Source: an uncultured Peptococcaceae bacterium | GTDB taxonomy: Bacteria; Bacillota; Peptococcia; Peptococcales; Peptococcaceae | Length of the DNA stretch: 64,000 bases | NCBI GenBank assembly: GCA_947254645.1 | Contig: CAMYDW010000006.1 | Coordinates: 1 to 64,000, forward strand | Direction of reading: 5' to 3' | The notes under the pieces: generated by a model | Seen by the model: only the letters and a program-made list of their open reading frames with translations | What the model was told of the DNA's origin: nothing | The model's database searches: none | Made by a program: the position numbers and the translations under genes | Shown here: piece after piece, positions 8,272-17,152 of the stretch | How the letters are laid out: each line of letters opens with the position of its first letter | Position numbering within the stretch: position 1 is the first letter of the stretch

Positions 8272-9582
8272 TTATGCTTCAGTGCTTTCGCTGGCATCGT
8301 CTTCACCCTCAGCTTCTTCAGCTGGTGGTTCTGGCTTTGGACGAGTATCTTGATAGGTACCCGCAGCTTCGTTGAGACGATATGCCAAACGTACACGGTC
8401 TGGCTTATTAGGGAATGCCCCTTCATCGTTGTCATATTTTACAACAACAATCATCTTCAAGAGGATACTCAAGATGAAGATACCAATTGCAAAGATACCA
8501 ACCATTACAATAATTTCAATCATGCCTGGAATGTAATCAACGATTTCGCCAAATGGGTTTTCAGAAAGCCCACCGATAACGAAGGTCAAGCCTTTTTCGA
8601 TGTACATAGACAAGAAGAGTGCCACACAGCCCACTGCCAAGGTGGTAGGGTTGTAGCGTAATTTTGTTGGAATCAAAAGCACCAAGGTTGCAACTACACA
8701 AAGAACGAAGAAACGCATCAAAGGTACAAATTCAGCATGACCATGGTATCCGAAGAACAAGTAAGTCAATGCAATCTTGTGACCTTCTACATTAGAGTAG
8801 TATGCAGTAAAGAATTCACCCATCATCATAATCATGGTGACGATGTAAGCATAGATTGCAGTAGTAGCAAGCATTTTAATCGCTTTTTCACCTGCATTGA
8901 ATCCTGTCAATTTATGAAGAAGCATGCAAATCAAAATGATAAGCGCAGGACCAGTTGCAAATGCACTTGCAAGGAATTTTGCTGGCAAGACAGCAGTCAA
9001 GAAATAGTGACGGCTTGGCAAACCAGAATATAAGAAAGCGGTAACAATATGGATAGAGAAAGCAACAGGCACACTGATCATGGCCAATACTTTTACCCAT
9101 TTTTTGTAATGTAAGCCTTTGTTTTCAGCTTGTAATACTTGATACCCTACAATGATGTTTAAAATCAAATAAGTAGGAAGAACGACGGAGTCCCAGCAAA
9201 GCATGGAATGTGGTGTCCAGTAAAGGTATACGTTGAGCATTTTTGTAGGAATCCCTACGTCAACGACAACGAATAAAAGGGCCATAATGATTGCTGCGAT
9301 GGCTAAGAATTCACCAACAACAGTGATACGACCATAATGTTTTGCATCATGGAAGTAATATGGCAATACAATCATAACCCCACCGGCTGCCACCCCAACG
9401 AAGAAGGTCAAGTGACCGATGTAAAGACCCCAAGAAATATCGCGGCTCATCCCAGTGACTTGGAAACCGACAGTCATCTGATAGAGATACGCTGCAATAC
9501 CAACAACGATGATTGCTGCAAGAGCTATCATCCATGCCCAGAATTTCACGCCACTGCGTTTCACAAATGTTTTTTCAATCAT
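8272..9582 (-). CDS. dsrP: DsrP/NrfD-family integral membrane quinone subunit
   Basis: A 436-residue protein with about ten transmembrane helices of the NrfD/PsrC family (DISWGLYIGHLTFFVGVAAG early, GPALIILICMLLHKLTGF later) and a long acidic cytoplasmic tail ending DDASESTEA. NrfD-type subunits bind menaquinone without heme and exchange electrons with a periplasmic ferredoxin, here the DsrO-like protein encoded 3 bases upstream. With DsrM it gives the complex two possible quinone sites. Length and topology are typical for DsrP. Confidence 0.9.
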   Translation of the reverse strand: MIEKTFVKRSGVKFWAWMIALAAIIVVGIAAYLYQMTVGFQVTGMSRDISWGLYIGHLTFFVGVAAGGVMIVLPYYFHDAKHYGRITVVGEFLAIAAIIMALLFVVVDVGIPTKMLNVYLYWTPHSMLCWDSVVLPTYLILNIIVGYQVLQAENKGLHYKKWVKVLAMISVPVAFSIHIVTAFLYSGLPSRHYFLTAVLPAKFLASAFATGPALIILICMLLHKLTGFNAGEKAIKMLATTAIYAYIVTMIMMMGEFFTAYYSNVEGHKIALTYLFFGYHGHAEFVPLMRFFVLCVVATLVLLIPTKLRYNPTTLAVGCVALFLSMYIEKGLTFVIGGLSENPFGEIVDYIPGMIEIIVMVGIFAIGIFILSILLKMIVVVKYDNDEGAFPNKPDRVRLAYRLNEAAGTYQDTRPKPEPPAEEAEGEDDASESTEA

Positions 9583-9585
9583 CGT

Positions 9586-10368
9586 TTACGCCTCCTCTTT
9601 CAAGCTGACCTTGTAATAGCAGCAAGGTTCAGTACCTAAACCAGGACGACGGACAATGGTCATATTTCCCTTAATCAGCTTGGAAATTTCAGAATTTGCA
9701 TCATCAATATCGCCAACAACAATACCTTCAGACGCTTCAGCACAAAGTGGTTGTTGTCCTTTGCTCAAGCGGTCATAGCAGAAGTCGCATTTTTCTACAG
9801 AACCCTTCATACGAGTTGGGTATGCTGGATTCACTTCTTCGATGTAATCACGTGGCTCAACAAAGTTAAAGCTACGGCTACCGTAAGGGCAAGCTGCCAT
9901 ACAGTTACGGCAACCAATGCAACGGTGCATATCTTGTAAGGTAATCCCATCTGCAGATTGGAAAGTTGCTTGTGTTGGGCAAACTTTTACGCAGACTGGT
10001 TTACGACAGTGGTTACAAATAGAAACGAAATCTTTGTTTTTGTAACGATCTTGTAATTGAGAATGGTTCATATCGCTAAACAAAGCAATGAATGGTTCCG
10101 ACCAAATCCACTTTACTTCGTGACGTTTGTCTGGAACATTTGGCACGTTGTGCTCTTTGTGGCAAATTGCCGCAATTGCATTGATGTCATCCACTTTTTC
10201 CATGTCGACGAACATGCCCCATTTGCCAACCTTTGCTTCTTTATCGGATTTTTCAAATGAACCGCCGCCAACAGGGGTTTTCTTAATGCTAGCGCAGCCA
10301 GCCAAGGTGACGAGCCCTGCAGATAAAGCCCCTAATTTCAGAAATTTACGTCTAGACATATTTTCCAT
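9586..10368 (-). CDS. dsrO: DsrO-type periplasmic ferredoxin, Tat-exported
   Basis: A 260-residue iron-sulfur protein. The N-terminus has a Tat signal (SRRKFLKLGALSAG) ending in a lipobox-like LAGC, so the protein is exported folded and may be membrane-anchored. The mature part carries cysteine groups CNHCRKPVCVKVCP, CIGCRNCMAACPYG, CDFCYDRL and a late CC pair, enough for up to four [4Fe-4S] clusters as in DsrO/HybA. It would link DsrJ hemes to DsrP. Start overlaps the dsrJ stop by one base, showing tight co-translation. Confidence 0.92.
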   Translation of the reverse strand: MENMSRRKFLKLGALSAGLVTLAGCASIKKTPVGGGSFEKSDKEAKVGKWGMFVDMEKVDDINAIAAICHKEHNVPNVPDKRHEVKWIWSEPFIALFSDMNHSQLQDRYKNKDFVSICNHCRKPVCVKVCPTQATFQSADGITLQDMHRCIGCRNCMAACPYGSRSFNFVEPRDYIEEVNPAYPTRMKGSVEKCDFCYDRLSKGQQPLCAEASEGIVVGDIDDANSEISKLIKGNMTIVRRPGLGTEPCCYYKVSLKEEA

Positions 10369-10799
10369 TATGCTTTATCCCCCTTTTCAACATTAGCACC
10401 AACTTGTGTTGAAGGGTTAACGTGACAAGTCCAGCAATTTGGTTCAACACCATTGTAGTCATGGCATTTTTTGCAGAACTCGTCGTAATTTGAATGACAA
10501 TCAAGACAAGTGTTTTGTAAACTCATTTCAAATTTTCTACCATCTGGAGTCACCAAGGTACGGTTGCCATCACGAACAACTTGTACCTTCCATTGATGAA
10601 GGATTTCCATGTGGTTTTCACGCATGTATTCAGTATCGTAGATACATTTCTTTTCGCTCATCGCGTTAATGGTTGGTGTATCGAGGCTTACTTCTGGCGC
10701 ATCCGCTGCAGCACTTTTGCCAAAATTCAACCAAATTGGCGCTGTCATCACGATAATAAATACAAGGACACCAACAACGATGTTTGTCTTATTACGCAT
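10368..10799 (-). CDS. dsrJ: DsrJ-type triheme cytochrome c
   Basis: A 143-residue protein with an uncleaved-looking N-terminal membrane anchor (VVGVLVFIIVMTAPIWL) and three c-heme attachment sites: CLDCH, CKKCH and CWTCH. DsrJ is the periplasmic cytochrome of DsrMKJOP. The upstream YMRENHMEILHQWK segment, with His and Met, may supply distal ligands. Its maturation needs the system II genes resB-ccsA at the head of the same operon, which explains their co-location. It overlaps dsrK by one base. Confidence 0.92.
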   Translation of the reverse strand: MRNKTNIVVGVLVFIIVMTAPIWLNFGKSAAADAPEVSLDTPTINAMSEKKCIYDTEYMRENHMEILHQWKVQVVRDGNRTLVTPDGRKFEMSLQNTCLDCHSNYDEFCKKCHDYNGVEPNCWTCHVNPSTQVGANVEKGDKA

Positions 10800-12421
10800 T
10801 AGAAGCTACCTCCTTCCTCTGGTTCTTGGTTTTGTAAAGGTTCAAAACGCAAGTTTTCAGTACGATCTGGTTTTTCGCCCTTCATAACCAAGGCATTACC
10901 AAGAAGTTCATGTACACCACAAACTTCTACTCCTGGAACCCAGTATCTCATGAGAGGTGGGAATGCAGCACGGTCAATCGCGCACACGCAAGAAAGCATA
11001 TTAACGCCATGCTTCTTATGAACGTGTTTAACTGCATTTGCACGTGGGAAACCACCGCGCATACGAAGTTCCATATTTTCTTCTGCGTTCAAGCCAGAGC
11101 CAGAACCACAGCAGAAGGTTTTTTCTCTAATGGTTTCTTCTGGCATTTCATACCATTCAACGCAATGATCAAGAATATAACGTGGTTCATCTAAGAGGCC
11201 CATTGCACGAGATGGGTTGCAAGAATCGTGATAGGTTGCGATGATACCAGCATTTCTAGATGGATCCAAAGTAATCTTATTGTGCTTAATAATATCTGCA
11301 GTAAATTCAGTAACATGAATCATCTTGGTGGAACGTGCATTTTCAAAAACAGTCCCTGTGATAGGGTTTTTTGGCACTTCCAAGAAATGGGCAGGACCAT
11401 TCATGGTATCCATGTATTGGTGAATAACACGCCACATGTGTCCACATTCCCCACCGATGATGAACTTCACGCCAAGACGTTGTGCTTCTGCATAAATCTT
11501 TTGGTTCAAACGTTTCATCATTTCATTGGAGGTAAATAAACCGAAGTTCCCACCTTCAGAGTTGAAGGTACTAACGGTATAGTCTAATCCCAATTCGTGG
11601 AAAAGCATCAATTGCCCCATCAAGGTATAGTTCCCTGGTGTTGCAAAGATGTCCCCAGATGGTGGCACATAAAGAATTTCTGCACCTTTACGGTTATAAG
11701 TTAAATCAAGGCGAACCCCAGTGATATCTTCGATATCATCGAGCATCATGTCATAACTGTCCACAATACCGTGTGGTTGGATGCCCAAGTGGTTCCCTTT
11801 AGAGAAGCAGTTTGCAACTGGTGTGATTACCCAGTCAATATTGAGGCCTACAAGGTTCAATAATTCACGAACCAACATGGTAATTTCTGCAGTGTCAATC
11901 CCGTATGGACAATAAACGGAACAACGACGGCATTCGGAGCATTGGAAGAAATAATAGAACCATTCTTTTAAAACTGGTTCTGTTAATTCACGTGCCCCTA
12001 CCATTTTAGACATCAATTTGCCTGCCAAAGTGTATTCTTTACGATATACACTACGCAGTAATTCCGCACGCAATACAGGCATGTTCTTTGGGTCCCCACT
12101 TCCTAAGAAGAAGTGACATTTGTCTGAGCACGCACCGCAGCGTACACAGCAATCCATAAAGATTTTCAAAGAACGGAAGCGATGCAAGCGATCGCGGAGA
12201 CCATCGAGAATGATTTGTTGCCAGTTTTCTGGAAGTTTCCAGTCTTCATCTGGCACACGCCATTCACGTGGGTTAGGGAGGCTGACCATCTCAACACTTT
12301 CCGGTTTACCGGCGTGACAATACATCCCGTCTTTAAACTCTGTTGGAGTATCCATCCACGGAGTTTTTGGCGGGTTATAATTGATATTCAGCAGCTCCTC
12401 TGGTTTTGGAAGTTTTGCCAT
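10799..12421 (-). CDS. dsrK: DsrK-type HdrD-like iron-sulfur catalytic subunit
   Basis: A 540-residue cytoplasmic protein. Two [4Fe-4S] motifs come first (CVRCGACSDKCHFFL and CSECRRCSVYCPYG). Two CCG-type segments follow (GGECGHMW plus YHDSCNPSRA; CCGSGSGL), which in HdrD/DsrK hold the special catalytic [4Fe-4S] cluster. In sulfate reducers the substrate is DsrC trisulfide; no dsrC is visible here, so the disulfide partner is unknown. It is translated just upstream of dsrJ and 4 bases after the RsbRD_N-domain gene. Confidence 0.92.
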   Translation of the reverse strand: MAKLPKPEELLNINYNPPKTPWMDTPTEFKDGMYCHAGKPESVEMVSLPNPREWRVPDEDWKLPENWQQIILDGLRDRLHRFRSLKIFMDCCVRCGACSDKCHFFLGSGDPKNMPVLRAELLRSVYRKEYTLAGKLMSKMVGARELTEPVLKEWFYYFFQCSECRRCSVYCPYGIDTAEITMLVRELLNLVGLNIDWVITPVANCFSKGNHLGIQPHGIVDSYDMMLDDIEDITGVRLDLTYNRKGAEILYVPPSGDIFATPGNYTLMGQLMLFHELGLDYTVSTFNSEGGNFGLFTSNEMMKRLNQKIYAEAQRLGVKFIIGGECGHMWRVIHQYMDTMNGPAHFLEVPKNPITGTVFENARSTKMIHVTEFTADIIKHNKITLDPSRNAGIIATYHDSCNPSRAMGLLDEPRYILDHCVEWYEMPEETIREKTFCCGSGSGLNAEENMELRMRGGFPRANAVKHVHKKHGVNMLSCVCAIDRAAFPPLMRYWVPGVEVCGVHELLGNALVMKGEKPDRTENLRFEPLQNQEPEEGGSF

Positions 12422-12425
12422 TTCA

Positions 12426-13037
12426 TTACACCCCTTTTACTATGTCAACTTGACACTGCCCACCACAAGATGAACATTCTCCGTCAAGCGAACTACTACA
12501 TTGCATAAAATTTTCCATATCAAGTGCCTGATCTAAAATATTGGCTTTTACCAAAATATCATTGGTTTCCTTGATTTGAGCCAAGCGCATTTCATAAATC
12601 AATGTGCGACTTTCGCTATAGCTATCAAAAGCATAGAGCGCCACAGTATCAATATCGCTATAAAAATCTAGCCATTCTTCAAGGCTAATGCCTTCTTTTT
12701 TTAATGCAGCTCCACAATTCTTTTCAATAATTTGCTTCAAAGCAGGAATAAAAGAGACTGCCTGACTTGGCAATACTTCTTGCACCGCCTTAATGCGCAA
12801 AATCATTTGCACCTGTTCATTGATGATGTTTGCATCTGGATTTTCCTGAAGCAATTCATGCAACAATGCAGATAAACTATGATGCAAATTTGAACCGACT
12901 GGATTTGCAAAATCCCGATTGACTTTTTTGAAATACTTTCTTGATTCTTCTGGATAAGATTCTAGCATGCGTTCAAACCATGCAGCACGCAAGTCCTCCT
13001 CATGGGCTTGCAAGACACTCTTTAATCGTGTTGTCAC
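12426..13037 (-). CDS. RsbRD N-terminal-domain-like sensor protein in dsr operon
   Basis: A 203-residue helical protein. Its first 160 residues (LKSVLQAHEEDLRAAWFERM, then SLSALLHELLQENPDAN) resemble the RsbRD N-terminal globin-like sensing domain; there is no STAS domain. The tail is cysteine-rich (CSSSLDGECSSCGGQC), which could bind a metal or cluster or sense redox state. Such proteins are found next to dsrK-like genes in several anaerobes. It sits between ccsA (19-base gap) and dsrK (4-base gap). A role in sensing or in assembly of DsrK is a guess. Confidence 0.7.
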   Translation of the reverse strand: MTTRLKSVLQAHEEDLRAAWFERMLESYPEESRKYFKKVNRDFANPVGSNLHHSLSALLHELLQENPDANIINEQVQMILRIKAVQEVLPSQAVSFIPALKQIIEKNCGAALKKEGISLEEWLDFYSDIDTVALYAFDSYSESRTLIYEMRLAQIKETNDILVKANILDQALDMENFMQCSSSLDGECSSCGGQCQVDIVKGV

Positions 13038-13056
13038 AAAAAGACCTCCAAATTGA

Positions 13057-13857
13057 TTATAAATAACTGTGTAGTCCTGGTAACAGATAGCTCACGCCAA
13101 AGAACGTAAATAGGATAGCGGCAAAGCCTAAAAGATTAATAAAAAACATCTGCTTTTCATTCCATCCTTGTAAACGCAAATGAAGATAAGCGGCATAAAT
13201 CAACCATGTGATCAATGCCCATGTTTCCTTTGGATCCCAATTCCAATAAGTCCCCCATGCATATTCTGCCCATATTGCACCAGTAATAAGCATAATTGTT
13301 TGGAAAGGCATCCCAACCAATACTGCACGATAGCTCCATTCATTCAGGAGTTCTCTTGATGGCAAATGACTTTTTAGTTTGCCATTGCGACGTGCCACCA
13401 TCACAAGTACAGATAGGACAAACGCCAAGCAAAATGCACCATAAGCGATGACTGCAGAGGAAACATGAAATTCTAGCCAGTAACTTTTGAGTGCTGGCGT
13501 TTTAGGTTGATGGCTCAAATTCAAGGTTGCCATCCAACCCGTCAATCCAAGTACCAATGGATACACAATCACCCCAGCTAAAGCCAGGTGATGTTTGAGT
13601 GTCATAAAAAGTAATAATAGCAAAATCACTGCATTGAACCAGAAACCAAAATCTAGTCCACTTGCAAGTGGTAAACTTTTGGTATCCAAGATACGGACAA
13701 CCAAAAGTAAGACAGCAACCAACGCCGCTAGTGCCGACAAGGATTTGGCCAGTTTAGAATCACTCATTTTCTTTCGCAATCCAAACAAAACCATAAAACT
13801 CCCTGCTGAAATACTAATCAGCGCCCACAACAAAATTGTTTGCAGGGTTAAATACAT
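13057..13857 (-). CDS. ccsA: Cytochrome c biogenesis protein CcsA/ResC
   Basis: A 266-residue membrane protein with about eight helices. The heme-handling tryptophan-rich signature is WGTYWNWDPKETWALITW, flanked by conserved histidines (FHVSSAVIAYGA and AYLHLRLQGW). With ResB it forms the system II heme exporter/ligase that attaches heme to CxxCH motifs outside the membrane. Its likely client is the triheme DsrJ encoded downstream. The start directly abuts the resB stop. Confidence 0.94.
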   Translation of the reverse strand: MYLTLQTILLWALISISAGSFMVLFGLRKKMSDSKLAKSLSALAALVAVLLLVVRILDTKSLPLASGLDFGFWFNAVILLLLLFMTLKHHLALAGVIVYPLVLGLTGWMATLNLSHQPKTPALKSYWLEFHVSSAVIAYGAFCLAFVLSVLVMVARRNGKLKSHLPSRELLNEWSYRAVLVGMPFQTIMLITGAIWAEYAWGTYWNWDPKETWALITWLIYAAYLHLRLQGWNEKQMFFINLLGFAAILFTFFGVSYLLPGLHSYL

Positions 13858-15012
13858 CTACCGGCCTTCTTTCTCTTGCTCTATTGCAAAATCGGCAAAT
13901 TGTTTTTTGCGCAAGTATGGGCTTTTGTTAAAAATCCGCATGCGTACGTGGCCATCTTTTCCTATGAATGCATGAATTTGGCTATAACGTCCTAATAAGA
14001 ATAGGAAGGAGCCTAATCCGGCTAGGAGAAAACCAATGAAGATAATTGGCATTGCACGATTATATTTAAATTGCAATACGGTAGCACTGAGTGGTTCTGT
14101 ATAAGTCAGGCTGGTATTTTCATCAATTTGCACAGGCTCTCCAATTTTAAGGGCCTTGCCTTTTGATTGCTTTCCAGCACCATCAAAGGTATAGAGCAGC
14201 GCAATATTTTCAGTCATCGCTTCAATATCAACAGAGGTCTTGCCAACTGGAAAGCGTTGACTTTCTGGTACGGCATAATCCCCATTTAAGCTTGCATCTG
14301 TACTTTCCACATGAATCAAATACACATTTTGATAAGCCATTTGGTAAATACTCAATCCAGCTTTTTTGAATGGATGATTCACCTTTGCTGTCACATTTTT
14401 TTCATCAATATTTTTATCAGCCACCTTTAAATCAAAGGTCGATATCCAGTTTTCCACCGCTTTGTTTTGGTCATAAACGGTTTCAAAATCCTTTAGGGTA
14501 ATGACACCTTCACCAACGGCCTCTGTAATAGCCTTTGGCAGCGGCTGTTTTTCGCCCTCTGTCATCATTAATTGGCCCTCGGTGGCATAAGAAGTAAAGA
14601 ATGCTCCTACCAAGATCACCAGCAAACCAATATGTAAAAGATGTGGCGCCAACAGTGCCAAGGGATTTTGACGTGCAACTAGGTAGACACCTTCGTTGTT
14701 TTCAAACCCCTTCACATGAAAGCGAGCTTTTTTAAGTTGCCCTTCAAAGGCCTCTTTAGAAAGCTTTGATAAAGGATAACCTGTGGTTTTTCCCACCAAG
14801 TCCTCAGGCTTGTGAGTCAACTGACGAAAAACACCAGGCCATAGTTTGACACTACAGGTCAACAAATTGATAAAAAATGCAACGACTAAGGCACGAAAGG
14901 GCAGTGACTGAAACATTTCAGGCAAATTATAAAGGGTAGACGACACAGCCATCCCTGCCAATGCGGCGATTAATATAATTGCCAAGCGTACCGATGAGAT
15001 AAATTTATACAT
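13858..15012 (-). CDS. resB: Cytochrome c biogenesis protein ResB/CcsB
   Basis: A 384-residue ResB-family protein. Three N-terminal helices (SSVRLAIILIAALAGMAVSS first), a large extracytoplasmic domain of about 200 residues, a C-terminal helix (IIFIGFLLAGLGSFLFLLG) and a cytoplasmic tail match the family. It partners CcsA in system II cytochrome c maturation. First gene of the operon; the promoter TTGAAG-18-TATAAT lies about 85 bases upstream. Confidence 0.93.
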   Translation of the reverse strand: MYKFISSVRLAIILIAALAGMAVSSTLYNLPEMFQSLPFRALVVAFFINLLTCSVKLWPGVFRQLTHKPEDLVGKTTGYPLSKLSKEAFEGQLKKARFHVKGFENNEGVYLVARQNPLALLAPHLLHIGLLVILVGAFFTSYATEGQLMMTEGEKQPLPKAITEAVGEGVITLKDFETVYDQNKAVENWISTFDLKVADKNIDEKNVTAKVNHPFKKAGLSIYQMAYQNVYLIHVESTDASLNGDYAVPESQRFPVGKTSVDIEAMTENIALLYTFDGAGKQSKGKALKIGEPVQIDENTSLTYTEPLSATVLQFKYNRAMPIIFIGFLLAGLGSFLFLLGRYSQIHAFIGKDGHVRMRIFNKSPYLRKKQFADFAIEQEKEGR

Positions 15013-15095
15013 AACCCCTCCAAGCTTGTGACATTTTTCTTTAATGAAATTGTCTAGCTTTTAAAACAAACGCAACCACATGATGCGCCAACCAT

Positions 15096-15125
15096 ATTAT
15101 AACAGAACTCTTATCGGAACTTCAA
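15096..15125 (-). promoter_or_regulatory. Promoter of the resB-ccsA-dsr operon
   Basis: On the minus strand: TTGAAG (15120-15125), 18-base spacer, TATAAT (15096-15101). It gives a leader of roughly 75 bases. The rest of 15013-15257 is AT-rich with no recognised element. Confidence 0.7.
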
Positions 15126-15257
15126 CAATTAAACATCAAGGACCATTAAAGATTAAAAATATTTATTATGTTATATATAAATATTATTTTTCTCTGACAG
15201 CATTCTTCATTTTTTTCCTTGAACGCTTGTGCATTTTTTAACAACAATAATAGCTGT

Positions 15258-15293
15258 AAAAAAATCCTGTACCACAAGGCACAGGATTTTTTT
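15258..15293 (-). terminator. Terminator of the sigma factor operon
   Basis: A 13-bp stem (AAAAAAATCCTGT with ACAGGATTTTTTT) around a 10-base loop. It begins inside the last codon of the sigma factor gene, so stop codon and terminator overlap. Confidence 0.88.
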
Positions 15294-16059
15294 ATGCATC
15301 TAAATAGCTTGATAAGCCACTTTTTTCAAAAAATTGTCGGATTTTCTTCAAGGCATTTTTTTCTAAGCGTGACACATGCATTTGGCTCACACCTAATCGG
15401 TCAGCAATTTTTGTCTGTGTCAAATCTTCCATATAACGATAATAAATCACTTGTCGTTCCATTTCATCCAATTCATCCATGGCTGCTTTAAGGTCTTGCT
15501 TCAACTCTACTTGCTCGAGATTTTTATCATCAATGCCTAGATAATTATTGAGGGTATTGGTATTGCCATCTTGATCCTCTTGTACAGAAAGAGAAGCCGT
15601 TTGGGTGGCACGCTTTGCTTCCATGGCTTCAGTGACTTCTTTTTCATCAGAACCAATCATCTCAGCAATTTGTGCATTGGTTGGTTCTACACCGTGCTCT
15701 TGATAAAACTCCCCTTCTGCTTTTGTAATATAGGTACTCATTTCTCTATATTTTCGTGGAATGGTGATTCGCCAAGTATTGTCACGGTAATAGTTCATCA
15801 GCTTGCCCGAAACAGTACGATAGGCAAAAGTCTTAAAACGCACTCCTTTATCTGGGTCAAAACGTTCAACAGCGCCCATCACCGCAATACGCGATACCTG
15901 CATCATATCATCTTTTTCCCAAGGCAAATAACATTGGGATTGGCACCAGTAGCGTACCAATGGCTCCATTTCTTCAATAATATGATTCAATTTTTCTTTA
16001 GAGGGTGCCGCTTTGTACTCACGTACCAATTCTTCTATATCCATTTTTTCTTTTGCCAT
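15292..16059 (-). CDS. SigB/SigF/SigG-type alternative sigma factor
   Basis: A 255-residue sigma-70 family protein. Region 2 runs from CYLPWEKDDMMQVSRIAVMG through GVRFKTFAYRTVSG, region 3 contains EFYQEHGVEPTNAQIAEM, and region 4 has the helix-turn-helix TQTKIADRLGVSQMHVSR. Lack of region 1 and the sequence style fit the SigB/F/G group. The gene directly follows an RsbW-like kinase gene, the usual anti-sigma/sigma pairing. No anti-anti-sigma (STAS) gene is adjacent. It could be a general stress factor in an organism that does not sporulate; I see no sporulation genes here. Confidence 0.88.
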   Translation of the reverse strand: MAKEKMDIEELVREYKAAPSKEKLNHIIEEMEPLVRYWCQSQCYLPWEKDDMMQVSRIAVMGAVERFDPDKGVRFKTFAYRTVSGKLMNYYRDNTWRITIPRKYREMSTYITKAEGEFYQEHGVEPTNAQIAEMIGSDEKEVTEAMEAKRATQTASLSVQEDQDGNTNTLNNYLGIDDKNLEQVELKQDLKAAMDELDEMERQVIYYRYMEDLTQTKIADRLGVSQMHVSRLEKNALKKIRQFFEKSGLSSYLDA

Positions 16060-16071
16060 TCAACCCTCTCC

Positions 16072-16464
16072 TTACATCCAAGATACTTTTGCAAAGAGGC
16101 GCTTTTCTTCTGGCGAGTAATAAATCTCTTCTGCAATACATTGCACCAAAAACAGCCCTCTACCATTTTCTTCTAAAGTTGCCAATGCCATAGGATCGGC
16201 ATATGCTTGAAAATCTACTTTTTCCCAAGAACAAATCGCATCCCAAAATTCAAAAACCATGCTCCCATCATCGACACGCCAGCTCACATACATTTCGTAA
16301 TCCGCCAAATCTCGTCCAGCATGAATAATCATATTGCTCATCAATTCATACAAGCAGAGTTTCATATCAGCCAAACGATTTTGCGCTTGAATCGGAATGC
16401 GACTGTCTGAGAGAATGTCAGAAATTACTGGCGTAATATCCGCAATTTGTCTTAAACAACGCAT
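16072..16464 (-). CDS. RsbW/SpoIIAB-like anti-sigma serine kinase
   Basis: A 130-residue HATPase_c protein of the anti-sigma regulatory type. The N-box is in LCLYELMSNMIIHAG and the G-box in ENGRGLFLVQCIAEE. Such proteins bind their sigma factor and phosphorylate an anti-anti-sigma partner. I start at 16464 because AAGGAG lies 7 bases before that ATG; the ATG two codons upstream is too close to the site. It precedes the sigma gene by 12 bases, so the two are translationally linked. Confidence 0.85.
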   Translation of the reverse strand: MRCLRQIADITPVISDILSDSRIPIQAQNRLADMKLCLYELMSNMIIHAGRDLADYEMYVSWRVDDGSMVFEFWDAICSWEKVDFQAYADPMALATLEENGRGLFLVQCIAEEIYYSPEEKRLFAKVSWM

Positions 16465-16475
16465 TAGCATTCTCC

Positions 16476-16856
16476 TTATTTTTCATACATCCGTTCGTAA
16501 AGAATGTCACATAACATTGGATGCGCACCAATCGGCGCTTTTCTTTCAAAAACAATTCCTGGATATAGATTTTCCAGTTTTTCCATTGCTTTTGGCAAAT
16601 CCTTTGATATATGGTGTCCAAAGGAAAGAAACAATGGCAATATACTGATTTTTTCTAGCTGTCTATCTACCAATACACCTACTGCCTCTTCTAATGTAGG
16701 GGGTGAAAGCTCCATAAAGGCATGGGTCACTTCATACTCTGGAAAACGCTCCTGAAAATGACCAGCAGTATCAATCACTACCGCCAAGCCATCCTTTAGA
16801 CGACTCCCATGCCCCAAAATAACAACACCATGTTTTTTCTCACTGTTATTAGACAT
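16476..16856 (-). CDS. CbiX-type sirohydrochlorin chelatase, short form
   Basis: A 126-residue single-domain CbiX family protein. The first metal-ligand histidine is in VVILGHGSRLKDG and the second region is LFLSFGHHISKDLP. Short CbiX proteins insert Co2+ or Fe2+ into sirohydrochlorin for cobalamin or siroheme. The start MSNNSEKK at 16856 overlaps the pspC stop by 8 bases; a longer frame upstream lies inside pspC and is rejected. Its place in a stress-sigma operon is unusual and its metal is not predictable. Confidence 0.85.
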   Translation of the reverse strand: MSNNSEKKHGVVILGHGSRLKDGLAVVIDTAGHFQERFPEYEVTHAFMELSPPTLEEAVGVLVDRQLEKISILPLFLSFGHHISKDLPKAMEKLENLYPGIVFERKAPIGAHPMLCDILYERMYEK

Positions 16857-17058
16857 CCAAATAATCCTCTTCTTCCGGCACGATAAAGACCAGTGCCACG
16901 TATAAAGCAATTGCAAGCAGATGGTGGAAGGGTGGCACCAAAACCAGCGTCAACCATGCCAAGCGTATATAACTCACATCAATGCCTATATTGTCTGCCA
17001 AGCCAGCACAAACACCCATGATGCGCTTTCCTTTTTTCGCCCGACGCCATTTCTTCAT
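16849..17058 (-). CDS. PspC-domain small membrane protein
   Basis: A 69-residue protein with the PspC signature (KGKRIMGVCAGLADNIGIDV) followed by one hydrophobic helix (LAWLTLVLVPPF to YVALVFIVP) and an acidic end. PspC proteins sense membrane stress, which matches the sigma/anti-sigma genes in the same operon. First gene of the four-gene set, divergent from the LapA-like gene. Confidence 0.88.
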   Translation of the reverse strand: MKKWRRAKKGKRIMGVCAGLADNIGIDVSYIRLAWLTLVLVPPFHHLLAIALYVALVFIVPEEEDYLDV

Positions 17059-17081
17059 CTATTTATCGACTCCTTCATCGC

Positions 17082-17110
17082 TTGTCAATCCCTGTAAAAT
17101 TGTGTAAAAT
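17082..17110 (+). promoter_or_regulatory. Candidate promoter for the LapA-like gene
   Basis: TTGTCA (17082-17087), 17-base spacer, TAAAAT (17105-17110). A second -10-like TATAAT lies about 20 bases further downstream with a weaker -35. Either could serve the gene starting at 17153. Confidence 0.5.
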
Positions 17111-17152
17111 ATACTTGATACTATTATAATACAGAAGAGGAGAAAAAACCAC

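Noticed and set aside
15571..16176. 201-codon plus-strand frame opposite the sigma factor and kinase genes
   Set aside because: Antisense to two clear genes; hydrophobic residue bias follows from the opposite-strand codon pattern.
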